Shown here piece by piece: positions 1-9,875 of a stretch of DNA of 64,000 bases; within the stretch, counting starts at the first letter, position 1, and every line of letters starts with the position of its first letter. Origin of the DNA: Paludibacter sp963678465. Its GTDB lineage: Bacteria; Bacteroidota; Bacteroidia; Bacteroidales; Paludibacteraceae. The DNA lies in assembly GCA_963678465.1 (NCBI GenBank), contig OY782858.1, positions 1,674,001 to 1,738,000 on the forward strand, written 5' to 3'. Both the position numbers and the translations under genes were made by a program. The notes beneath the pieces were generated by a model. That model had not been told where the DNA came from and made no database searches. It saw only the letters and a list, made by a program, of their open reading frames with translations.

Positions 1-641
1 ATCTGAAACTCGAGATGTTTAGGATTTTGCAGGTATTTTTCGATAAACATATCTCCGTTTCCAAAAGCAGTCCGTGCTTCATCCGAAGCCGATTTAAAAT
101 TCCGTTCAATTGTTTCGGGCTTTTCCACAATGCGCATACCGCGTCCACCACCACCGGCCGAGGCTTTGAGGATAACCGGATAACCAATGCGATCGGCAAA
201 AGCTTTGGCAGAGGCAGCATCAGTCACAGGGCCATCGCTCCCCGGCACCAAAGGCAATCCTGCTTTTATAGCCATACTTTTGGCAACAGTTTTCAATCCC
301 ATATCGCGAATCAACTGAGGCGATGGACCAATGAAGTTGATACCATTATCAATGCAAAGTTGTGCAAAATCGGGATTTTCGGACAAAAAGCCATATCCGG
401 GATGAATTAAATCAATATTATTTTCGAGCGCAAGTTCAATTATCCGATCCGGATCCAGGAAAATAGGTTTTTCGTTTCCTGCATCGAGTGCCGGAATTAC
501 TTCGTCGGCATATTTCAGATACAAAGCATCTGGTTCTCTGTCACTTTGAAATACAACTACAATCATACCCAATTTGTGGGCAGCATGAGTTATGCGTATT
601 GCAATTTCATTTCGGTTGGTGATCAAAAGTCTTTTTTTCAT
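1..641 (-). CDS. Biotin carboxylase subunit of an acyl-CoA carboxylase, 3' end beyond window
   Basis: This is the N-terminal 213 residues of a biotin carboxylase, the ATP-grasp enzyme that carboxylates biotin on a carrier protein using bicarbonate and ATP. The start MKKRLLITNRNEIAIRI corresponds to the family's usual NRGEIAxRI start, with N in place of G. HPGYGFLSEN and a glycine-rich ATP loop (KASAGGGGRGMR, about residues 160-170) follow in the normal order. The ATG at 639-641 is the natural start because it precedes the conserved beta strand directly. The gene lies 201 nt downstream of the carboxyltransferase gene on the same strand, so the two probably form one carboxylase operon; a biotin carrier gene would be expected outside the window. 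The substrate is set by the carboxyltransferase partner. Confidence 0.93.
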   Translation of the reverse strand, partial: MKKRLLITNRNEIAIRITHAAHKLGMIVVVFQSDREPDALYLKYADEVIPALDAGNEKPIFLDPDRIIELALENNIDLIHPGYGFLSENPDFAQLCIDNGINFIGPSPQLIRDMGLKTVAKSMAIKAGLPLVPGSDGPVTDAASAKAFADRIGYPVILKASAGGGGRGMRIVEKPETIERNFKSASDEARTAFGNGDMFIEKYLQNPKHLEFQ

Positions 642-842
642 TCTTAAAATTGTTATTAACCTTAAAATGGTTAGGTTTGTGTGATAAAAGCTCTGATTGG
701 TATTGTTGCGTATCAACATTCAGCCGATCACAATTATAAATCCTAAAGGCTTGGTTTTATCACTATTGTCTTCAATAAAAAATAAAACAATAAATTACTT
801 TTTTATACTCACTCCAATAAATCAGGAGCAAAACATCAGGGA

Positions 843-2390
843 TTAAAGCGGAATGCTTCCGTGTTTCCTTGCCGGTTTTTGATATTGTTTGTTCGATAAA
901 ATTTCAAAAGCATTGATCAGAATATCTCTTGTTTTGGAAGGAACAATCACTTCGTCGATCAAAGCAAATTCTTCGGCTTTATAGGGATTTGCCACCTCAT
1001 TTTTATATTTATCAATCAATTGTTTTTCAAATTCGGCTTTGTTTTCGGCCTTGGACAACTCATGTTTATTCACAATCTTTATAGCACCTGCAGGTCCCAT
1101 CACTGCAATTTCGGCTGTTGGCCAGGCAAAATTAAAGTCACCGCCTGTATTCTTACTGCTCATCACAATATAGGCTCCGCCATAGGCTTTTCGGGTGATA
1201 ATTGTTATTTTAGGGACTGTAGCTTCGCAAAATGCATAAAGCAATTTAGCTCCGTTTCGGATGATACCATTGTGTTCCTGCTCGATACCCGGCAAAAATC
1301 CCGGTACATCTTCGAGGATGAGTAAAGGGATATTAAAAGCATCGCAAAAACGCACAAAACGCGCACCTTTGACGCTGGCATTGATATCCAGTGTTCCGGC
1401 CATTACTTTGGGCTGATTGGCCACTATGCCAATTGATTTACCATTCAAACGGGCAAAACCCACAACTATGTTTTGTGCAAATTTCTCGTGCACTTCGAAA
1501 AACGAATCTTTATCAACAATAATACTGATGATTTCCTTGATATCATACGGACGATTCGGATCATCGGGAACAATTTTGTCGAGGTATTCCTGACGTGTCT
1601 GATAATAGCTGACAAGATTTGAAACCGGAAGTGGTTCGTAATTATTGGATGGAATATAAGATAACAACTTTCGAATCAGCATAATGGTATGTTCCTCATC
1701 GTCCGACAGAAAGTGAGCCACACCACTTTTTGATGCATGGACATTTCCGCCGCCAAGTCCCTCCATATCTATTTCCTCGTTTAGCACTTCACGCACCACA
1801 TCAGGCCCTGTAACAAACATATAGGATGTTTGATTCGTCATAAAAATAAAATCGGTCAACGCAGGTGAGTAAACTGCCCCACCGGCTGCCGGCCCTAATA
1901 TGGCTGATATCTGAGGGATAATTCCTGACGAATTTACATTGTTTTTGAAAATGGTGGCATAAGCCGAAAGACTTTTCACCCCTTCCTGAATACGTGCGCC
2001 TCCCGAATCCATGAGTCCAACTATCGGCGCTCCGAGTTTTAGTGCCATTTCCTGCACTTTGGCTATTTTCATTCCGTGTGAATATCCTAACGAGCCTCCC
2101 AAAACAGTAAAATCCTGAGCATAAGCAAAAACGCTTCTTCCCTGAACCAAACCTCGTCCAACCACAACGCCGTCGCCAAAATTAGACTGCTTACTGCTGT
2201 TTGGTGTTTGTGCCGGTGCTACAAATGCATCAAATTCAAAAAAAGTACCCTCATCAAAAAGGATATTTATACGTTCGCGTGCTGTAAGTTTTCCTTTTAA
2301 ATGCTGACGATGAGCAGCATTATCTTCCATTTCCTGTAACGCTTTTATGCGCTGTTCAAATACTTTGTTTTTATTCATTACTTTTTTCAA
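843..2390 (-). CDS. Acyl-CoA carboxylase carboxyltransferase (beta) subunit
   Basis: This 515-residue protein has the two crotonase-like halves of the PccB/AccD5/MmdA family, which moves CO2 between carboxybiotin and an acyl-CoA. The N-terminal half holds GGARIQEGV (about residue 130) and GPAAGGAVYSP (about 168), the oxyanion-hole loops. The C-terminal half holds DVPGFLPG, AYGGAY and AWPTAEIAVMGP. Length is normal for the family. Residue 408, just after GGAY, is Ile where propionyl-CoA-specific enzymes usually have Asp, which bears on substrate choice. The neighbouring downstream biotin carboxylase argues for an ATP-dependent acetyl/propionyl-CoA carboxylase rather than a sodium-pumping decarboxylase. 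The next ATG (Met5, 2376-2378) is an alternative start. Confidence 0.93.
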   Translation of the reverse strand: MKKVMNKNKVFEQRIKALQEMEDNAAHRQHLKGKLTARERINILFDEGTFFEFDAFVAPAQTPNSSKQSNFGDGVVVGRGLVQGRSVFAYAQDFTVLGGSLGYSHGMKIAKVQEMALKLGAPIVGLMDSGGARIQEGVKSLSAYATIFKNNVNSSGIIPQISAILGPAAGGAVYSPALTDFIFMTNQTSYMFVTGPDVVREVLNEEIDMEGLGGGNVHASKSGVAHFLSDDEEHTIMLIRKLLSYIPSNNYEPLPVSNLVSYYQTRQEYLDKIVPDDPNRPYDIKEIISIIVDKDSFFEVHEKFAQNIVVGFARLNGKSIGIVANQPKVMAGTLDINASVKGARFVRFCDAFNIPLLILEDVPGFLPGIEQEHNGIIRNGAKLLYAFCEATVPKITIITRKAYGGAYIVMSSKNTGGDFNFAWPTAEIAVMGPAGAIKIVNKHELSKAENKAEFEKQLIDKYKNEVANPYKAEEFALIDEVIVPSKTRDILINAFEILSNKQYQKPARKHGSIPL

Positions 2391-2748
2391 GTTCTATTCA
2401 GTGTATTGTAACAAACTTAGCTTGCTTTCGTTCAAATCGTTTGAATTTATTAAAACTGCACAAATATAATATTTATGTGCAGTATTTTTGAGTCCTTTTT
2501 GATTTTTTTCTTGTTTCTTATCATTTAAGCTTTTACTATTTAACAATTTACCATTTACAATTTAAGAAAAAGAAGATAAACAGTACATTACTCGTTTATT
2601 CATTCGGCATTTTAATGATCTCACTACTTACTTCAAGGTTTTTAAACATCTTATCTGGAACTTGGAGGAGAGCTAAGACTAATTTTCGCAAAAAAAAGCT
2701 GCATTATGAAAATACAGCTTTTTTGTAGATATTGAACTTCTTCTGGTT
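2391..2748. other. Intergenic gap between carboxylase and hybrid sensor genes
   Basis: These 358 bases lie upstream of the carboxyltransferase gene and downstream of the hybrid sensor gene, both on the minus strand. I see a terminator hairpin at 2690-2725 and two minus-strand -7-like boxes (TAAGTTTG at 2412-2419, TATATTTG at 2461-2468), neither with a well-spaced -33 box. The rest is AT-rich, with no convincing open frame. Confidence 0.5.
2690..2725 (-). terminator. Rho-independent terminator of the hybrid sensor gene
   Basis: AAAAAAAGCTG pairs with CAGCTTTTTTG around a 13-nt loop just after the hybrid sensor stop codon. Read on the minus strand, the stem ends in a run of eight T residues, the usual intrinsic terminator form. 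Confidence 0.75.
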
Positions 2749-5700
2749 TTAATGCTCCAGGCTCTTTTTATATTCGGTGGGCGTCATTCCGTACACTTTT
2801 TTGAAACATTTACTGAAATAGCGCGAATCGCTCATACCGACCATATACGTTATCTGTGAAATATTATATTCTCCTGATTTTAAGTATTGTGCCGCACGTT
2901 TAATGCGTAATTCACGAATAAACTCAATAGGTGCCAGACCTGTAAGCCCCTTTAGTTTATTGAAAAAAACAGTTCTACCGAATGCCATTTCCGAAACCAT
3001 ATCTTCAACGGTTAACTCACTGTTATCTATGTTGTTCTCCATAAAATTGAGCAACTTGGCGAGGAATATTTCGTCCTGTGAAGCCATTTCTACTTCGGCA
3101 GGCTCTAAATCGAGTAAATTCTTACGGTATCTTTTCTGCAGAAGTTTGCGTTGTTCAAGTATATTTTCGATGCGGGCTTCGAGCAAAACCGGGCTGAAAG
3201 GTTTTGTTATATAATCGTCGGCACCCGATTTCAGAGCCTGTAAGCGGCTTTCGACAGCCGATTTGGCAGTAAGCAGAATAACAGGGATATGACTGGTTGT
3301 TTCGTTTTGCTTTATCAAATCGGTCAACTGAAGTCCATCCATATTAGGCATCATTAAATCGGTAACCACCAAATCGGGTATTAATTTTTGAATTTTCTCC
3401 CAACCACTTTCACCATCTTCGGCCGTTTCCACCCTATAAGTCTTTCTTAGCACTTTTTGAAGGAAATTTCGCATGTCATCGTTATCTTCAATAACAATAA
3501 GTAACGGCGCTTCCTTTGTGGACACAAATGCATCAAAATGGTCAACGTTAGCTTTTCCTGACAAATCGATATTTTCGAGTTCGGCTTCAAATTCAGGTTC
3601 AATTTCATCTTCGACAACAAAATCCACGTCATTTCCGAAGTGCTCTTTCCCATTTCTGAAAATAACAGAGAAAGTAGTTCCTTTACCGGGTTCGCTTTCC
3701 ACTTCCACAATTCCTTTATGCAGGTCGACCAGTTCTTTCACAAGGTTCAAACCGATCCCTGTTCCCCTCTTATTTCCAAGGCTTTGAATTTCGTTTTCCG
3801 AAGTAAATCTTTCAAACAAAAAAGAACGTTTCTCTCTCGGAATGCCTACACCCTGATCAATTACTTTCACACGTATATCACCTTTATTAGAAGCAGGTTC
3901 TATAAGCACTTCAATTTTTTTACCTGCCGGAGTGAATTTAAATGCGTTCGAGAGTAAATTATAAATAATCATGTCGGTTTTGTCTCTGTCGATCCACAAA
4001 ATCACATCACCGGCATTATTATTTATTCTGAAATCAATATTTTTATCGATGGCCTCTTTGCTGAAGTTCGAACATATTTCCTTTACAAGTTTATCGAATC
4101 GGGTAGGTTGAATTTTCAACCGCATTTTTTTATTCTGAATCTTTCTGAAGTCGAGAATCTGATTGATCAACCGTAGCATCCTGTAGGCATTACTCTGAAC
4201 AATATGCAATTGATCTTTAGCATTTTCACTTAGTTTCTCATTGTTCAACACATTTTCTATCGGACCTGATATTAGTGTCAACGGAGTTCTCAATTCGTGT
4301 GAAATATTGGTGAAAAATCTTAATTTTATATCGGTAACTTTTTGTTCTATAACTACTTCGTTTTTGAGCTTTGCAAACATTGTAGTGAGATAATACACCA
4401 GATACATTAACAACACAAAGCAAATAAAATACAGAATATACGCAAATGGAGTTTCCCAGAACGAAGGAAGAATTTTAATTTTAATCACTTTTACATTATG
4501 AGTCCAAACTCCTTCGCTGTTTGTGGAGCGGACTTTAAAGTAATATGTTCCTTTAGGCAAATTGGTATAGGTGGCTTTTCGCTGACTCTGAACATAGTTC
4601 CAGTCCGATTCGAAATTTTCGAGCATAAAAGCATAATGGATTTTTTCAGGATTCGAAAAATCGAGCGCCACATATTCGATACTAAAAACCGACTGTTTGT
4701 GGGTAAGTTCAATCACTTCGGACGACCCTATACTTTGTTTCAGCGGCGAGCCCTTAGCTCCGATTTCGACATTGTTATTGAACAATTGAAATTTGGTGAA
4801 CTCAATGGCCGGAACTTCTTTGCTCTGCTTTATATTACTTGGTTTGAAATAGTAATAACCTTTGTTACTGCCAAATAACATTTCGCCCGACTTTGTGTAA
4901 AGACTGGCCGCTTCGGAAAAATGAGCATTTTCAATGCCATCGAACATATCATAGTTCTGAAAAAAATGTGATTTCCGGTCGAACCTCGAAATACTATTTT
5001 CCGAACTCAACCATAAATTTCCACTATTATCTTCCTGAATACTAAGCACAATATCGTTCGACATTCCGTTTCGGATAGAATAATTCTCGAAAGTAGCAGG
5101 CGTTGAAGCTGTGGATTTCGTCAATAGTTTATTCAATCCACCACCAAAAGTTCCTATCCATAGCTGATTTTCCTTGTCCAAATGAAAATAGTGTACATCG
5201 TTATTGCTCAGACTATTGCTTATATCTGGAAGTTTTTCGATATAATACTCCTTCATTTTAGGAGTTAAAAAGTTATCGATCTGAAGCATTCCATTGGTGG
5301 TTGCAATCCAAAGCGTATTTGTTTTATCCATCAATAAATGTCTTATCTTCATACATTTATTAATAGGGTAATTGGTGAGTTGATTTCGGTAATTGATAAA
5401 GCTTATTTTTCCATTCGTTTCCGAAACCACATTCAAACCGCCCCCAAAAGTTCCAATCAGTATTCGTTTTGATGCATCTTCAATTATACTGTACACATTA
5501 TCATTGGACAGACTATTGTTATTTAATGGATCGTTCTGAAACCTTTGTAATTCATAATCAGGTTTTGAGGGATTATTGCTCCGTGGAATTAATTTAATGA
5601 CTCCCATGCCTTTGGTGCCAATCCAGATATTTTTTTTGCTATCCTCGAGAAAACAATAGGCCAAATCGGTGAGTTTATCACCTGCACTTAGAGATCCATT

Positions 5701-7170
5701 GGTCGACAATCGCCCCAAATCATTGAATTTATAATCGAAAAAACGAATGCTTCCATCTTTTGTCGAGATAAGAATATTACCATTCGACAATTGAGAAAAA
5801 GCCCGTATTTCGTTAGAAGTAAGCGTATTTATGGTTGGATTTGGTTTTCCTAACCTAAACTGCGGCGAAAAGAAACTTATTTTTTCAAGACCTTTGTTGT
5901 AAGTACACATCCAAAGTGTCCCTTTTTTGTCGGTAAAAACAGAATGGATTACATTCGAAAAGCGGCATTGAGCTGATCCCGGTTCGTTGTAGAAGTATTC
6001 GAGTTCATCTCTGCTTCGGTTATATCGCGAAAATCCGCCACCCTGAGGATTGATCCAGAGCCGTTTGTTAACATCTTCAAAAACTATAAAATTGGGTAAT
6101 ACTGAAATACGACTAACAGCATCAGTTTTTAACTGGAAGTATTTGAGGGAATTGTCCCTCAATCTGAATCTAAACACACCGGTTTGCTCGGCCTCGAGCC
6201 ACGCAATGCCATAGGAATCGACTTTGATCGAAATAAATTTATTTGTTTTTATTGATGATGTATTCGACTTGTCGAAATTCACCAGGGTTTTGTTTTTCAA
6301 CGAGTAAACATAGAACCCTGAACTGTTTGTAGTAAAAATTAAATGATCTTTACCCACAGCATCAATATCTGTGACCTTGGTAGGCTGCTTGAGCTTAATG
6401 ATCTCGAAATTATTTTTAAGTGTCGAGAAATGCCATACAAATCCATTTTTATCGCCAAACCAAATATCATTTTTCGAATTGTAAAAAGAAAAAAACGCGT
6501 TTGAATTGGCGTTTGAATTAGGCTGATAAGTTTTTATTTGATTCGAAACAGGATTAATGGCATATAAACCATCGTTCGTTCCTAACCAAATGTTTTTTTG
6601 TCCGTCCTCATGAATAAAATTAACACAATTATTGGCTATCTGAAATTCAGAGAAAGTAGAGTATTCGTACAACTTAACTTCTTCGTTTTCAGGATTTGTA
6701 ACAATGCGTATTGCCCCTATATCGTTGGTGGCAATCCACAATTCGCCATTCGAAGTTTCGATAAAACGATTGCTACGCTCAACACTGTACACAAATCTGC
6801 TTGTAGAATAGGGCAAACTGTAAAATTGTTCAGTTTTAGGATTAAAACGGTGTATTTTACCATCGTAAGTCTGAAACCAAATGTATCCGAATTTATCCTC
6901 GTGAATATAGTCAATACGGTTGTTGGCAATGTTACTGTGGTCGCCCGGATGCGATTTGTACACGGTAAACTCGTATCCATCAAATTTATTCAGACCATCC
7001 CAGGTTCCAAACCACATAAAGCCTTTGCTATCCTGCATTATGGCCATCACCGTATTTTGCGATAGTCCGTTTTCAACCGAAAAATGCTGAAAAACAACAT
7101 GTTCCTGCCCGAATAAAGCAAAGAAATTGAACGTTATTATAGTAAATAAAAGAAGTGTCTGTTTTTTCAT
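2749..7170 (-). CDS. Hybrid two-component system sensor/regulator (HTCS) with propeller, kinase, receiver and AraC domains
   Basis: This 1473-residue protein senses a periplasmic ligand and regulates transcription from one polypeptide. Order: signal peptide or signal anchor (1-21); two-component regulator propeller repeats of the form SLSNNDVxx...IWIGTxGGGL (about 30-810); a Y_Y_Y domain (about 827-893); one membrane helix (about 906-930); HisKA with ISHELRTPLTLI (His near 958); HATPase with DQGVGIP and GTGIGLNLV; a receiver domain with IEDNDDMR and VVTDLMMPNMDG (Asp near 1270); and an AraC helix-turn-helix at the C-terminus (about 1380-1470). This is the standard HTCS architecture that usually controls polysaccharide utilisation loci. 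No SusC/SusD or glycosidase genes lie beside it here, so its target and ligand cannot be inferred from context. Confidence 0.95.
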   Translation of the reverse strand: MKKQTLLLFTIITFNFFALFGQEHVVFQHFSVENGLSQNTVMAIMQDSKGFMWFGTWDGLNKFDGYEFTVYKSHPGDHSNIANNRIDYIHEDKFGYIWFQTYDGKIHRFNPKTEQFYSLPYSTSRFVYSVERSNRFIETSNGELWIATNDIGAIRIVTNPENEEVKLYEYSTFSEFQIANNCVNFIHEDGQKNIWLGTNDGLYAINPVSNQIKTYQPNSNANSNAFFSFYNSKNDIWFGDKNGFVWHFSTLKNNFEIIKLKQPTKVTDIDAVGKDHLIFTTNSSGFYVYSLKNKTLVNFDKSNTSSIKTNKFISIKVDSYGIAWLEAEQTGVFRFRLRDNSLKYFQLKTDAVSRISVLPNFIVFEDVNKRLWINPQGGGFSRYNRSRDELEYFYNEPGSAQCRFSNVIHSVFTDKKGTLWMCTYNKGLEKISFFSPQFRLGKPNPTINTLTSNEIRAFSQLSNGNILISTKDGSIRFFDYKFNDLGRLSTNGSLSAGDKLTDLAYCFLEDSKKNIWIGTKGMGVIKLIPRSNNPSKPDYELQRFQNDPLNNNSLSNDNVYSIIEDASKRILIGTFGGGLNVVSETNGKISFINYRNQLTNYPINKCMKIRHLLMDKTNTLWIATTNGMLQIDNFLTPKMKEYYIEKLPDISNSLSNNDVHYFHLDKENQLWIGTFGGGLNKLLTKSTASTPATFENYSIRNGMSNDIVLSIQEDNSGNLWLSSENSISRFDRKSHFFQNYDMFDGIENAHFSEAASLYTKSGEMLFGSNKGYYYFKPSNIKQSKEVPAIEFTKFQLFNNNVEIGAKGSPLKQSIGSSEVIELTHKQSVFSIEYVALDFSNPEKIHYAFMLENFESDWNYVQSQRKATYTNLPKGTYYFKVRSTNSEGVWTHNVKVIKIKILPSFWETPFAYILYFICFVLLMYLVYYLTTMFAKLKNEVVIEQKVTDIKLRFFTNISHELRTPLTLISGPIENVLNNEKLSENAKDQLHIVQSNAYRMLRLINQILDFRKIQNKKMRLKIQPTRFDKLVKEICSNFSKEAIDKNIDFRINNNAGDVILWIDRDKTDMIIYNLLSNAFKFTPAGKKIEVLIEPASNKGDIRVKVIDQGVGIPREKRSFLFERFTSENEIQSLGNKRGTGIGLNLVKELVDLHKGIVEVESEPGKGTTFSVIFRNGKEHFGNDVDFVVEDEIEPEFEAELENIDLSGKANVDHFDAFVSTKEAPLLIVIEDNDDMRNFLQKVLRKTYRVETAEDGESGWEKIQKLIPDLVVTDLMMPNMDGLQLTDLIKQNETTSHIPVILLTAKSAVESRLQALKSGADDYITKPFSPVLLEARIENILEQRKLLQKRYRKNLLDLEPAEVEMASQDEIFLAKLLNFMENNIDNSELTVEDMVSEMAFGRTVFFNKLKGLTGLAPIEFIRELRIKRAAQYLKSGEYNISQITYMVGMSDSRYFSKCFKKVYGMTPTEYKKSLEH

Positions 7171-7205
7171 TAGGTATCAAATTGCTTGATTAAAAATTTG
7201 GAGCA

Positions 7206-7236
7206 CAAATATAACTAAATTCAGGTTTTAATTCGA
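7206..7236 (-). promoter_or_regulatory. Probable Bacteroidota promoter for the HTCS gene
   Basis: On the minus strand a perfect -7 box TATATTTG (7206-7213) is preceded, 19 nt upstream, by TCGA, which matches the -33 TTTG only at its first base. Transcription would start about 30 nt before the ATG at 7170. The weak -33 box lowers confidence. Confidence 0.5.
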
Positions 7237-7309
7237 AAAACACCAACTGCAGCTGTTTAATTATGAATTAAGGCTCTAATTACTCATTTTATCGGCAAAT
7301 TTAAACTAA

Positions 7310-7343
7310 AAAAAGTTGATTATGAATATATAATCAACTTTTT
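7310..7343 (-). terminator. Terminator of clpC
   Basis: AAAAAGTTGATTA pairs with TAATCAACTTTTT around a short AT loop, 22 nt past the clpC stop. On the minus strand the 3' arm runs into T residues. Confidence 0.7.
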
Positions 7344-7364
7344 ATAAAATAAGCACAGATTTTT

Positions 7365-9875
7365 TTATTCGTTCAGCGCGATGATCGGCTTCACAATTCG
7401 TGCTTTAATTTCCTTTGTTTCGTCCACAAGTTCCATCAAAATTGTATCTCCGGCTTCAAGTTTTCCTTCCAATACAATATCGGCCAACTGATCCTCGAGA
7501 TAACGTTGTATTGAGCGTTTCAGCGGACGGGCGCCAAACTGAACATCATAGCCTTTATCGGCGATAAAGTCCTTTGCTTCGGGCGAAAGTTCAAGTTTAT
7601 AACCCATAGTCGTGACACGTCCAAATAAACCTTTCAGTTCGAGATCGATAATACTTTTGATCGAATCCTTGCTCAATTGGTCGAACATAATCACATCGTC
7701 CACCCTGTTCAGAAACTCAGGAGCAAAAGTACGGTTCAAAGCTTTTTGAATGACAGAACGTGAAAACTCGCTGTCCATAGCCGTATCGGCAGGAGAATTA
7801 AATCCAACTCCTTTACCAAAATCCTTCAACTGACGCGTTCCCACGTTCGAAGTCATTATGATAATTGTGTTTTTAAAGTCGATGCGACGGCCAAGGCTAT
7901 CGGTCAAGCGCCCTTCGTCCATTACCTGCAAGAGCAGATTGAAAACATCGGGATGCGCTTTTTCAATTTCGTCCAACAAAATGATAGAATAGGGTTTACG
8001 GCGCACCTTTTCAGTCAACTGACCACCTTCTTCGTATCCAACGTATCCCGGAGGCGCTCCGATAAGTCGCGAAACACTGAATTTTTCCATATATTCGCTC
8101 ATGTCAACACGAATAAGTGCATCGGCCGTATCGAACATAAACTCAGCTAATATTTTAGCCAAATGCGTTTTACCAACACCTGTAGGTCCAATAAATATAA
8201 ACGAACCAATGGGTTTACTCGGATCTTTTAACCCGATTCTGTTGCGCTGAATGGCTTTCACAATTTTATTCACCGCCTCATCCTGACCAATGATTTTGCC
8301 CTGAAGCGTTTCCTTCATTTGACGCAATTTGAGTCCTTCGGCTTGTGCAATGCGCTGAACAGGAATTCCCGACATCATTGCAACAACTTCGGCTACCTGC
8401 TCTTCGTCAACGGTTTCAGGATGCTTTTGTGCATCTTCTTCCCAACGTTTTATAGCATCTTCGAGCATATACTGGGTTTGTTTTTCCTGATCGCGAATAG
8501 GACCTGCCAACTCGTATTTTTGTTCGCCAAGTACTCTTAGTTTTTCTTTCTTTAGCTCTTCAATTTTTTTCTCAAGTTCTTCTATCTCTACAGGCACTGA
8601 AACTGTTCCAATGTGTACCCGCGAACCGGCTTCGTCTAAAGCATCAATGGCTTTATCCGGGAAACAACGATCGGTTATGTAGCGCTCGGTAAGTCTTACA
8701 CAAGCGTTGATGGCTTCGGGAGTGTACCTTACATTGTGATGAAACTCGTATCGTTCCTGAATATTTTCGAGAATTTGTAAAGTTTCTTCAGGCGTAGTTG
8801 GATCCACCATTACCTTTTGGAACCGACGTTCCAAAGCGCCATCTTTTTCAATGCTCTGGCGATATTCATCCAAAGTAGTGGCTCCTACACATTGTATTTC
8901 GCCACGCGCCAAAGCAGGTTTAAGCATGTTAGCAGCATCCAGCGAACCCGGAGCGCCGCCAGCGCCAACTATGGTGTGAATTTCGTCGATAAACAAAATT
9001 ACATCCGGATTTTTCTGCAATTCGTTCAGAATGGCTTTGATACGTTCCTCAAACTGGCCACGGTATTTAGTACCAGCCACTATCGAAGCCATGTCGAGCG
9101 AAACCACACGTTTATCGAATAGCACGCGCGATACGCGTCGCTGAATAATTCGCAATGCGAGACCTTCGACTATCGCCGATTTACCTACTCCGGGATCGCC
9201 AATCAATACAGGATTGTTTTTCTTGCGCCGACTCAGGATTTGCGCCAGGCGTTCAATTTCTTTCTCACGCCCCACGATAGGATCAAGACGGTTTTCGAGC
9301 GCTGCTTTTGTTATATCCACACCAAATGAGTCGAGAGCAGGTGTTTCACTCTGCTTCGATGCCGCTTTCGACTGCGATTTTGGACGTCCTCTCATTTCAT
9401 CTTCATCATCATCGTCGTCCTGAAAATCAGAACTCATCGAAGGTGGAGTTTTGGGATTTTCGACATAAGTTTTAGCCTTTTCGTAAGTCATGTGTTCGGA
9501 AGTTAAAGTATCCACCGCCAGATTGTTTTTTTCTTTCAGAATTGCCAGCAAAAGATGTTCTGTATCTGCTATTTCTACCGATAATGAGCGTGTTTCCAAC
9601 TCCATTATCTTTTTAATGCGTTCAGTACTTTTCAGCATAAGAATAGCTTCCCCCGATGGTTCTTTATCAGTGCGAATCTGACTTTCGATGGTTTGTTTCA
9701 CCTTGTTTATATCAACATTCGACTGAATTAATATATCAATTGCTTTTCCTTTACCATTGCGAAGCAAACCAAGCAAAAGATGCTCAGGTCCGACGTAGTT
9801 ATTACCAAGTCTTTCAGCCTCCTGTGTACTATATAGCAATACGTTATGTAACTGTTCAGAATAATTTGTTGTCAT
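7365..9875 (-). CDS. clpC: ClpC-type ATP-dependent Clp protease ATP-binding subunit
   Basis: This 836-residue AAA+ unfoldase feeds substrates to ClpP. A Clp N domain of two repeats (about 1-145, starting with the GPEHLLLGLL pattern) is followed by an acidic linker rich in D/E. D1 has Walker A GDPGVGKSA (about 225) and Walker B LFIDEIHT. A short ClpC-type middle domain around 410-470 comes next. D2 has Walker A GPTGVGKTH (about 565) and LLDEIEKAHPDVF. The C-terminal D2-small domain has GARPLKR. The middle domain is much shorter than in ClpB, and the N domain is ClpC-like. A minus-strand -7 box TAAATTTG lies at 9904-9911, about 30 nt upstream of the ATG. The gene stands alone with its own terminator. 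Confidence 0.95.
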   Translation of the reverse strand: MTTNYSEQLHNVLLYSTQEAERLGNNYVGPEHLLLGLLRNGKGKAIDILIQSNVDINKVKQTIESQIRTDKEPSGEAILMLKSTERIKKIMELETRSLSVEIADTEHLLLAILKEKNNLAVDTLTSEHMTYEKAKTYVENPKTPPSMSSDFQDDDDDEDEMRGRPKSQSKAASKQSETPALDSFGVDITKAALENRLDPIVGREKEIERLAQILSRRKKNNPVLIGDPGVGKSAIVEGLALRIIQRRVSRVLFDKRVVSLDMASIVAGTKYRGQFEERIKAILNELQKNPDVILFIDEIHTIVGAGGAPGSLDAANMLKPALARGEIQCVGATTLDEYRQSIEKDGALERRFQKVMVDPTTPEETLQILENIQERYEFHHNVRYTPEAINACVRLTERYITDRCFPDKAIDALDEAGSRVHIGTVSVPVEIEELEKKIEELKKEKLRVLGEQKYELAGPIRDQEKQTQYMLEDAIKRWEEDAQKHPETVDEEQVAEVVAMMSGIPVQRIAQAEGLKLRQMKETLQGKIIGQDEAVNKIVKAIQRNRIGLKDPSKPIGSFIFIGPTGVGKTHLAKILAEFMFDTADALIRVDMSEYMEKFSVSRLIGAPPGYVGYEEGGQLTEKVRRKPYSIILLDEIEKAHPDVFNLLLQVMDEGRLTDSLGRRIDFKNTIIIMTSNVGTRQLKDFGKGVGFNSPADTAMDSEFSRSVIQKALNRTFAPEFLNRVDDVIMFDQLSKDSIKSIIDLELKGLFGRVTTMGYKLELSPEAKDFIADKGYDVQFGARPLKRSIQRYLEDQLADIVLEGKLEAGDTILMELVDETKEIKARIVKPIIALNE

